From Primulina eburnea (taxonomy: Eukaryota; Streptophyta; Magnoliopsida; Lamiales; Gesneriaceae): a DNA stretch of 64,000 bases. Position numbers and translations under genes: made by a program. The notes under the pieces are model-generated. The model saw only the letters and a program-made list of their open reading frames with translations. It searched no databases and was not told where the DNA came from. Where the stretch lies: the NCBI RefSeq assembly GCF_022965805.1, contig NC_133110.1, positions 34,348,317 through 34,412,316 on the forward strand. Reading direction: 5' to 3'. Position 1 is the stretch's first letter; each line of letters opens with the position of its first letter. Below are positions 44,634 to 53,561 of this stretch, piece after piece.

Positions 44634-47600
44634 TGTTGGGGAATTACCCCGAAGTGATGCCGATCACGATGATAATATAGTACCCAAAAATTGCGGAATA
44701 AAACAACCAACAAAAACGCAAAGATTTACGTGGTTCACCCAATATAGGCTACATCCACGGAGCACTGCAACTTTTATAACCGGAAGAAATATTACAACAA
44801 GTGTATACACCAATACACTCAATATCTCACGATCCCAACCCCGAGTATACCGAGAAAATATTTTCTCTAACTCACAAAAGAGAATTCCCGCACTCAAGAA
44901 AAAAATACACTCTTTTTTTCTATGCACTCTCTTTTTATCAAAGCTGAAAAGCTTTTGATTTTGGGATACAATAACTGAAGGAATTGAGCTCTATTTATAA
45001 CTAAAACCTTCAATCATTTTTCAAAAAAATTCTATGTGGGATAAGAGATTTATATTATTTTATTTAATGTGTGGGCCCCACCCCATTAAATAAAATCACC
45101 TAACAATTCTCCCACTTGAAGACTTGATTTCAATCATGTCTTCACACCATCAGTGCAGCAGCTCATACCTACTTTGTTAGTCCAGGAGACCAACTGAAGT
45201 CAAACACAACTTCAGTTTTTCAATGATAACAGCCTTCGTGAGCATATCAGCTGGATTCTTGCTTCCAGGAATCTTCTCAAACTTCAAGACTCCATTCACC
45301 CGATCTCTAAGGATCCTCATTCCAAGGATTTGTTTTGTAGCATCCAAATCCTTCAAAGCAAATTTCTTTGATAACTCTTTCTTGAGTTTATCAATCTCCT
45401 CCAGACAAGCTCTTGCTATCAACATATCATCTACATATATCAGTAGTATGATATAATAACCATCAAGCTTCACATAAAAATAGTGATCAGCCTGATACCT
45501 CAGAAAACCATCATTATTCATTACACCATCAAACTTCTTGTACCACTGTCTTGGAGCTTGTTTGAGACCATACAAGCTCTTCTGAAGTTTGCACACTATT
45601 TTCTCTTTCCCTCGTACTTCAAATCCCTGTGATTGATTCATTTCTTCAACTAGCTCACCATGAAGAGACGTTGTCTTTACATCTAACTGTTCCAGATGTA
45701 AATCTTCTTTTACCATCAATCCAAGTACAGTCCTGATAGTAGTTAACTTTACCACCAGAGAGAAAATATCAGTGTAACCAATGACTTTCTTTTCACCTTT
45801 TACAACAAGTATTTCTTTGTACCACTTGCTACCGTCATGTTCTAACCGGTACTCCCACTTGCTATTTAAAATCTTTTTACCTTCAGGAAGTTCTGACAAC
45901 TCCCACATGTGATTGGATGACAGTGAATCCATCACATCTTCCATGGCTAACTCCCACTGTTTAAAGGTCTCATAAACATCCGATTTATTTTTCGCAAAAT
46001 AAACCCAAAATTTCCTGCTCGAATCGTCAACAGTAGTGCCATAATATATTGAGTGATCTCGAATGGATGTCACAGGCGATGGTCCACATACATCAGTATG
46101 TACCAGCTCCAAATCCGCCGATATCGGTTCTCTGACCTCTTTTGAAAAGCTCACCTTTTTCTGCTTTCCAAAAAATACAGTTTCACACAGCTTGTGTTCA
46201 ACGATCTTTAATCCCGGTAGCTTTCCGTTTGAAACAAGCATCTTCATTCTCTTCTCACTCGTATCCCCAAGCCTACTATGCCATAGACTTGAATTAGCTC
46301 CAGCATCCACAGCTGCTAATTTATTTCTCAGACTGGAAGTCATATAAAGTGTTCCAGTTTTCTTTCCTCGAGCAACAATCATGGCTCCTTTTTTCACTTT
46401 CCAAGAACCATCACCAAAGGTCACCTTATGACCTTCGTCGTCAAGCTGTCCCACTGAAATCAGATTGTGTGTCAACTTTGGTACATGCCTTACTTTGTTG
46501 ATTTACCAGACAGATCCATTTGTCATCTTCATCCGGATATCACCCATACCAATTATTTCCAAAGGTTTTCCATCAGCCAGGAAAACTTTTCCGTAATCTC
46601 CCGCAATGTAATTATCGAATACATCACGATTACCAGTGGTATGAAACGAAGCTCCCGAGTCCATAACCCAAGAATCAACCGGGCTTTCCATGGATAATAA
46701 TAGAGCATCATGTACCTCCTCAGCAACAACATTAGCGTTGTTCCTTGTTGATTTGCAATTCTTTTTCAAGTGACCAGTCTCACCACAGCTCCAGCACTTC
46801 ACATTCTTTTCAAAGTTGCTTTTGTCTTTTCCATTTCTTGACTTGGACCCACCATGCCATTGGTTAAAACTCTTTTCGCCACTCCTGCCCCTTCCTCTAT
46901 TCTCGAGATTTAGAGCAGAACTTGATTATGTTCCTTCACCAGAATCCATCTTGCGAACTTCCTCGACAAGAATTTGATCTCTGACATCATTAAATTGTAG
47001 CTTTCTTTTTCCAACAGAGTTGCTAACCGCTGCCCGCATTGGTTCCCAAACATTTGGTAAAGACGCCAAAAGAATAAGTGCACGAATCTCATCATCAAAA
47101 TTAATTTCAACCGATGTTAGCTGAGAAACAATCGTGTTGAACTCATTGATGTGTTTAGCCACCGAAGCACCTTCTCTCATCTTCAAGTTAAATAACTTCT
47201 TCATGAGATGGACTTTATTGCTTGTTGATGGCTTCTCGTACATGTCCGATAAAATGGACATCATCTCCTCCGTTGTTTTTGCCTCCGCCACGTTATGTGC
47301 CACGTTCTTCGTTAGGGTCAATCGTATTACACCTAATACTTGTCGGTCAAGAAGCTTCCAGTCATCATCCTCCATCTTCTCCGGCTTCTTTCCAGATAGA
47401 GGTTGATGCAACTTCCTGCTATACAGATAATCTCTAATCTGTAACCGTCAGAACGAAAAATCTGTTCCGTCGAACTTGTTGATTCCCGGTCCCGATCCAT
47501 CATCTCCGGCCATCACTTCTCTAGCCTTAACAGAAAATCAAAAAAATCTTTTCTGATGTGGAAGATCAGACAAAGCTGCAATCACAGAGCATACTCAGAA

Positions 47601-48109
47601 TTCTTAAAAATTTTCACAACAAGGCTCTGATACCAGTTGTTGGGGAATTACCCCGAAGTGATGCCGATCACGATGATAATATAGTAACCAAAAATTGTGG
47701 AATAAAACAACCAACAAGAACACAAAGATTTACGTGGTTCACCCAATATAGGCTACATCCACAGAGCACTGCAACTTTTATAACCGGAAGAAATATTATA
47801 ACAAGTGTATACATCAATACACTCAATATCTCACGATCCCAACCCCGAGTATACTGAGAAAATATTTTCTCTAACTCACAAAAGAGAATTCCCGCACTCA
47901 AGAAAAAAATACACTCTTTTTTTCTATGCACTCTCTTTTTATCAAAGCTGAAAAGCTTTTGATTTTGGGATACAATAACTGAAGGAATTGAGCTCTATTT
48001 ATAACTAAAACCTTCAATCATTTTTCAAAAAAATTCGATGTGGGATAAGAGATTTATATTATTTTATTTAATGTGTGGGCCCCACCCCATTAAATAAACT
48101 CACCTAACA
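44634..48109 (-). mobile_element. Ty1/copia element C, internally deleted
   Basis: LTRs of 472 bp (44634-45105 and 47638-48109) run from TGTTGGGGAA to CACCTAACA, with exact TSD TAAGG (44629-44633 and 48110-48114). The Met-tRNA primer-binding site lies on the minus strand next to the right LTR (complement GGCTCTGATACCA, 47624-47636). About ten LTR differences suggest moderate age. The internal region is only about 2.5 kb and carries a gag-pol frame shortened by two deletions. It is inserted in the small solo LTR. Confidence 0.95.
45177..47513 (-). pseudogene. copia C gag-pol, in frame across two internal deletions, three stops
   Basis: From ATG 47513 to TAG near 45177 the reading is one frame of 779 codons, broken only by stops near 47450, at 46928-46926 and at 46505-46503. 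Order: Gag with DYLYSRKLHQPL and the UBN2-type LILLASLPNVWE region; zinc knuckle CWSCGETGHLKKNC; protease WVMDSGASFH; pre-integrase LWHSRLGDTSEKRM; integrase up to FKQW, then a jump that removes the rest of the integrase core; RT with LDVKTTSLHGEL, YGLKQAPRQW and YVDDMLIA; then a second jump from RDRVNGVLKF to IPGSKNPADMLTK, which removes most of RNase H. IN and RH are non-functional, but Gag, PR and most of RT remain readable. Confidence 0.9.
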
Positions 48110-48231
48110 TAAGGAACTCAGAGAAATAAAAAATTTTCAATGGCGGGATGTAATTCTCGATCCGCTTTCCGCATATTATATATCATGTTTATATACGTGC
48201 AAAACATAATTTTTGAGAAAAAATTCTGACA

Positions 48232-48655
48232 TTCTAGGCTTGTTATATTTGTATTGTTTTTTTTCTTGTTCTTGCCATGAAAGTTGTTATGGAATATCGA
48301 AAATCACCCTCCGTAAATGCTTCTGGACCATATTCAATAATTCTTCCAAGGTAATACTTGACATATCTTTTGATGAAATCGTGGCTTCAAACTTTTCAGG
48401 AATTGCGATGAATATCTTTTGAACGACTCTGGAATAAGAAAAATCCGTCTTGAGAAGTCTGATTTTGTTGACAATATTGAGAAGTTTGCCATAATATGCT
48501 TTAATCGTTTCTGATTCCTTCATCTTTTGCATCTAAAATTCTGAAATTAGATTCAGCACTTGCATCCCTTTGATCATTTCGCTTCCTTCATATTATTTCT
48601 TCAAAAAATCCCATATTTCTTTGGCTATTTTTAGTGTCATGATTCTTGGACAATT
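48232..48655 (-). pseudogene. Ty1/copia relic A, gag
   Basis: Minus-strand UBN2-type Gag: IAKEIWDFLKK near 48640, the KMKESETIKAYYGKLLNIVNKIRLL segment and IFIAIPEKFEATIS...ITLEELLN (48532-48287). A stop separates the first part. It continues, after the solo LTR and copia C, at 44388. The N-terminal Gag and the 5' LTR are missing. Confidence 0.88.
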
Positions 48656-49087
48656 CTATCCTACTCCGGGAGATTTACTCACTGTCACTAAATAATATAT
48701 ACATGTATAGCATTTAAAAATAGCTACAATAATTTTATTAGCATTTATAAATGGGTAGAATATAGAATTTCTTATAATAATTAAATTTTAAAATATTGAT
48801 TTTTTACATTTCATATGATTCTACCACAAAAATAAGAATAATAGAAATAAAAATCTCAAACCTCAAACGTAAAAGTTTTACTATCAAAAAAAAAAAAAAA
48901 TTCACGTAAATATAAAATATTAAGTTTTAAATTTTGAGAATAATAATAATACTAATATAATGATATAACACATGTTATATACATTAAACGAAATTAGTTT
49001 AATAATTAGTTTGGTTGAATTTGGTTAAAATAGTGTAAAATGTAATAATAATAATAAAAAAAAGACACGCGTAAGAAAAAAAGTAAG
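48656..49087. other. AT-rich sequence, no gene
   Basis: Poly-A/T and AATAAT runs only. The 5' end of copia relic A should have been here but is not recognisable. Confidence 0.5.
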
Positions 49088-49263
49088 ACAAAAACTTGTG
49101 TGAGACGGTCTCACTGGTCGTATTTGTGAGACAGGTCTCTTATTTGTGTCACCCATTAAAAAGTATTACTTTTTATGCTAAGTGTATTACTTTTTATTGT
49201 GAATATGAGTAGAGTTAACCCGTCTCACAGATTATGACCCGTGAGACGGTCTCACATGAGACT
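49088..49263. mobile_element. MITE with GTGAGACGGTCTCAC ends, copy 2
   Basis: Both ends contain the palindrome GTGAGACGGTCTCAC, in AACTTGTGTGAGACGGTC and GTCTCACATGAGACT contexts. The interior matches copy 1 at 27912-28095 (TATTACTTTTTAT twice, then CCCGTCTCACAGA). Non-coding. Confidence 0.82.
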
Positions 49264-49656
49264 AAAGGGGAGTACCTCACCTGGTGTAGGATAGAATTGG
49301 CCATGATTATTGTAAAAACAGAAGTTGAAACCTTTGTAAACAAGATGACTTTTGCTTTTGATTTTCTTTGCTTAGTCTTCTTTTGATTTTTGATTTTTTG
49401 ATTTGTTCAACCGTTGGATTGTGAGACAAATCTGGAATTTCATATTCTTGTTCAACAGCTTCCTACAAATCTTTAGCATCCATATACACTTCCATTCTAA
49501 TAGCCCACACTTGATAAATTTGTTCCATCAAACAATGGCGGTGCAAATTGTTATGAAAGAACCTTTTGATTTCATTCTGAAATTTTTAAAATCTCAAAGA
49601 TTCTCACGAACTTGGCTCTTGAGACCATTTTGTTGGATATTTGGGAAGCAAAATAA

Positions 49657-49718
<62 letters not shown>

Positions 49719-49719
49719 G
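49657..49719 (+). repeat. (AAT)n microsatellite
   Basis: An essentially perfect trinucleotide run of about 20 units. Confidence 0.95.
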
Positions 49720-49839
49720 AGAGTATATGAGAATGCAAAAGAATAATAATTTATTATGCAATTAATGTTTATTTATATTATATAACCAAGATAGAGTCCG
49801 AATTAAAATAGAACTCAGTTACTTTTCATTTTGATATCA

Positions 49840-50284
49840 GGTTTCAAAGGCTTTTGATATCATCTCGAGGCAAACAAAAGCCTCCTTGCTTTTTTAGGTG
49901 CCCGAGTTGTGGCATGTTCCATATCCCTTCAGTTTCCTTAATATCCACCACATCTGTCTTCACAAAACAAATTTCTTCTATTACTTTCTGCAAATCTAGA
50001 CCAAAGAGAGTGGAGCTCCTTTCACTTTCAGTTTCAGAATTTTCAAGAATTTGACCGACCATACGACTTTGGATGATATATATCTTCTGCTGTATATGTT
50101 GGGCTTACAATATTTGCCTCCAATCCTTGAATCTCTGCTCCCTTTACTAGCGAAAATCCTTCAAGAAAATCTTGCAGGAGAAGTGATAGTTTCAAGAAGA
50201 CAATCGATTTGGCCTTTGTCAAAAACATTCCTTTGATGTGGTGGGTGTTGCAATAACTGGTCAAGAGTATTTCCGAGAGAGAAG
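49840..50284 (-). pseudogene. R1-like NLR relic, CC domain fused to an LRR scrap
   Basis: The minus-strand reading is homologous to the intact NLR at 24985-27621. LDQLLQHPP and a shifted FLKLSLLLQDFLEGFSLVKGAEIQGLE (50264-50100) correspond to the CC domain, and LDLQKVIEEI and DIKETEG follow. At about 49925 the reading passes directly to IWNMPQLGHLK, which in the intact protein lies about 500 residues later, so the whole NB-ARC and the first LRRs are deleted. One frameshift lies in the CC part. The 5' end is displaced by the retrotransposon at 50285-57943 and continues at 57944-57964. Confidence 0.88.
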
Positions 50285-50949
50285 TGTTTGCACAATATTC
50301 GATTTCCGGGCGTGTCAGGTGCGAAAATATACCGATTTGTGTGAAAAATAAAATCTAACTTCTAAATATTCAAACGACGTGAATTATAAATTCGACCATC
50401 AGTTATAGTCTCCTAAAACAAATGCAATGCCAAAAATAAAGAAAACTATTGGAAATTGATGCAAATAAACCCCTGACATGATTTTGAATTTACAAAACTG
50501 TAGGAATTCATCAAAGACATGAAAAATGTAATAAATTGTTGCTGAAATCTAGAATGAGAAGACGTAAAATGCTAGAAATATACTGAAACGCTTGAAAGAA
50601 CTATCGCTTGAAGATTGAATTTTTGCAGAGAGTATTTTTGCAGATTTTTGCTGAGTTGAGTTGTCTGTTGTGTTGTCTTTAGAGTTCTTTGCCGATCTCT
50701 TTTTCTTTCCAGTGTTGTGCCGTTTCTTTCCACTCCCCCATGAGCCCATGATTTTTCCCACTCATGCCACAATTTCCACTTGTCCTCCCACGTTCTTCTT
50801 CCTTCTCCGCGCTCAGTGACCAGTTCTGAATCAATTAAAAATCAATCTGCCACACTTGATGGGCCTATATAATTCAAGTGGGCTTGTAATTAAATTGGAC
50901 TTCTATAATTAAATTGGGCTTCTATAATTAATTATTTTTAGCCCAAACA
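50285..50949 (-). repeat. 3' LTR of element E
   Basis: 665 bp with TGTTTG/CAAACA inverted ends. It matches 57281-57943 with few changes. The polypurine tract GCGAGGGGCAAT is read on the minus strand at about 50950-50962. Confidence 0.88.
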
Positions 50950-51119
50950 ATTGCCCCTCGCAAACATTGGTCCGTGGGCCAAAATGCTTGTATGTAGCCC
51001 AATTCTAGCTTGTTTGTTGGAGCGGCCCGTGAGCATTTTCTCTTGACATGGGCTTGTAATTTTTGATCAGGCCCAATTCTCGCTTGGGTTCTTAGCAGCA
51101 GACTCATTTTCAAATTCAA

Positions 51120-51852
51120 ATCCACAACCCTTGCCCCTCTTTCGTCTTCTCTCTCGGTGCTTCACCCTTTGCTCCTCGCTGCTCGAAACTCCCTCCTTCT
51201 CGTTCCCTTCGCTCCCTTCTGCTATAGGGAGGTCTTCGCCCTTAAGCCCTTCGATCTTCTCTGCCGCCGCTCAGCCCGCTCGCTCTCATCTCTAGTGTAG
51301 AAGACGCTGCTTCGTCCGATTTCTCCGCTGAGGTGCTTCTCGTTCGCGTTCTTCGCCCAACCACCTTCCGCTGTCAACGAGGAACCGTGCTGTTATCTAG
51401 AATCAATTAGTCTCGCCTCCGCCGTCGTCTCCCCTACGCTGTGGTTGCCGAACATTTCTGTATGGCTCAAAAATCGGCTCCTGCGTCTTCATTGGAATTG
51501 AGTGTCGCGGCTGCTGGTTTAAATGTTGCCCAAGTCGAAGTTTCCGGCGCCTCCACCGCTGGCTTCGACGCTGCTGGTGCCTCGTCTGCTTCCGCCGCCG
51601 TTTCTGCCATGCTGCCCGTCGCATTCACCGGCCCCGCTGTGGTTGCCGATGGCTTGACAGTGGTTCGAGGCTCTCCTCCGGCGCCTCCGCTTGAATCGAG
51701 CGTTGCTGTCGCTGTCTCTCCCCAAGTTAAAGTCTCTGCCATTGCCGCTGGTTTCACCCCGTTCGCCGCCACTGGTCTCAACTCATTCTCTGCCGCGTCC
51801 GGGTTATCCATGGGTGTCCACTCGAGCTTTGGCCAACCGTCTACCGCTATGG
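51120..51852 (+). other. antisense CT-rich leader and Ala/Ser/Val-rich exon-like ORF
   Basis: On the strand opposite to gag, about 300 bp of CT-rich, GC-rich sequence resembling a plant 5' UTR (51120-51440) precede ATG 51462. The frame encodes about 130 residues rich in Ala, Ser and Val, with no recognisable domain, and ends at a donor-like ATGG/GTAATC at 51852/51853. An acceptor-like TATGCAG lies near 52174. The composition is sharply different from the neighbouring AT-rich sequence. It could be a captured host promoter plus first exon or the antisense ORF known from Tat-lineage elements. The opposite strand also has a long frame (51976-51467), so coding is unproven. Confidence 0.5.
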
Positions 51853-52450
51853 GTAATCCCTTATTCCTTCTTGAATTGCATTTAGTATTTCTCGATTCCT
51901 TGAATATTGTCTGGTGTTCTTGATGGACTTGCAATTCTATTCCCAGCTTTGCATGATTTGGTATCCTATAAACCAAATGATGGAAAATTGGTTTATCTGT
52001 GAAATTGAGTTAACTCTTTCGACGCCGGGTTTCTGAGGGGAATTATGGATTTGATATGGTTAGGCCATTCATTAGCCGTTGCTTTGTAGGTGCGGTAAAG
52101 TGGCCATTATTTGTCCCTGTGATATACATCAGTAACCATTGATTTTTTCTGAACATTTCTTGCGTTTATGCAGTGGTTTTTGACCTCAATCAATCTGTTG
52201 GCTCTGGTTTTGTCCATGTTGCCACCCCTTTTGTTGGTTTCTTTTGTGTACAAAGACACGTTTATTCTTAGCAGGTAGCATAGATTGGCCATGAGTTGGC
52301 CTCAATTCTCTGGTATATTCGACACCTAAGCCTTGGTGTCGTTTGGGGCTCTTTGCAACACAGGTAAGACTCAACTCTTACGTGCTCTTATGTGCTGTTA
52401 TGTGCCGCATCCACTCAAGACGATTCCCTCGCCCCTAACATTATGCATTG

Positions 52451-52616
52451 CACTTCAGTCGGATCCCTTTCTCGCATACACGTATATGCATTTGCACTTC
52501 AGTCGGACCCCTTTCCCGCATACACGTATATGCATTCGCACTTCAGTCGGACCCCTTTCCCGCATACACGTATATGCATTCGCACTTCAGTCGGACCCCT
52601 TTCCCGCATACACGTT
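52451..52616. repeat. 44-bp tandem repeat, about four copies
   Basis: Units start CACTTCAGTCGGACCCC at 52451, 52495, 52539 and 52583. Each includes GCATACACGTATATGCAT, itself nearly palindromic. Copies differ at only a few bases. They lie in the 3' untranslated region of element E. Confidence 0.93.
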
Positions 52617-52944
52617 TACTTACTGTTCTTGCATGCGTTGATTCCGCCTTTGATTTGTTGACTGTTGGTTTGGTGTTGTGGTTGTTGTGTGATGGATGTG
52701 AAATGAAGGTGGGTTTGTATGTGATGTTGTGTATTGGATGTTGCGAAGGAATTTCTATTCGTTCTTAATCCACTTAACCCAACTCGCTTCAATAGCTTCA
52801 ATCAAAACCATAGGTTGGCTTAAAACTCCCCGCTCGCGATTATTTCCTCCCCTGATATCTTATCAAAACAAAATGAATTCAATATGATAAATCAAATATG
52901 GCTTAATTGATCGTTTCATTTTTGAATCATAACCAACAAATATT

Positions 52945-53530
52945 TACATTAGTGGCCCTACGGCCTACTTTAAATCAAATCTTACAACATGAACGTGAAG
53001 CTGGAACATACAAAAATGGCTGGTTAGCCTATTTTTCTTCAAAAGTCAATTTCTGGGTCCTCTTGGAGTTTGCATAACGCCCTTGTTCTCTTCTGTTCTT
53101 CTTTTATTACTCGCTTTTCCGATCGGTGAGCTCAACTCCCCGTTCAGTGTGTTTCTTTCCTGCCATATTCTACATGGCCTGAAGGCCTACTTGACGGTCT
53201 GTCACTGCACATGCAAACGACCAACTTATATAATGGCGGTACGGTCTACTTCACCATGATTTCTCGTAACATAAAAATATTGGAAATATCGACCGAATTC
53301 ATATATAATAAGTGGCCATATGGCCGACTCCCTAGTGAAATAAATGGACTTCCAAATAATGAAAGTGGCTTATTGTCCCACTTTCTCTGATCAATTTTAT
53401 TGTTGAATCATGAACAACGAATATTTATTTCAGTGACCCTAAGGCCTACCTCACATGATATCTTGAAATAAGGAACTAAATATATACAAAAGTGGCCCCG
53501 AAGGCCAACTCCCCACTGAAGAAGGTCAAT
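52945..53530. repeat. degenerate GTGGCC...GGCCTACT repeats
   Basis: At least six blocks of the type AGTGGCC-NNN-GGCCTACT recur about every 80-110 bp (for example near 52950, 53170, 53300, 53430 and 53490). Each is a small inverted repeat around GGCC. They lie just downstream of the coding end of element E. Confidence 0.65.
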
Positions 53531-53561
53531 TCCCCACTGAAGAACAGCCTTTGCGTTTCCT

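Larger units (their letters stand above)
44394..48231. mobile_element. small solo LTR (about 357 bp), interrupted by copia C
   Basis: Begins TGTAAGAAAT at 44394 and ends TTCTGACA at 48231, with exact TSD TTCTA (44389-44393 and 48232-48236). Once the copia at 44634-48109 and its TSD copy are removed, about 357 bp remain. These include a TATA box (CTATAAATAAG near 44530) and a leader-like segment. It sits in the gag region of copia relic A. Confidence 0.85.

Noticed and set aside
49403..49765. 120-codon ORF ending in poly-Ile
   Set aside because: The tail is translation of the AAT microsatellite and the rest has no domain.
51467..51976. 169-codon minus-strand ORF opposite the Ala/Ser/Val-rich frame
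   Set aside because: It mirrors a GC-rich frame. It could be the coding one in principle, but the plus strand has the better leader, ATG and donor context.
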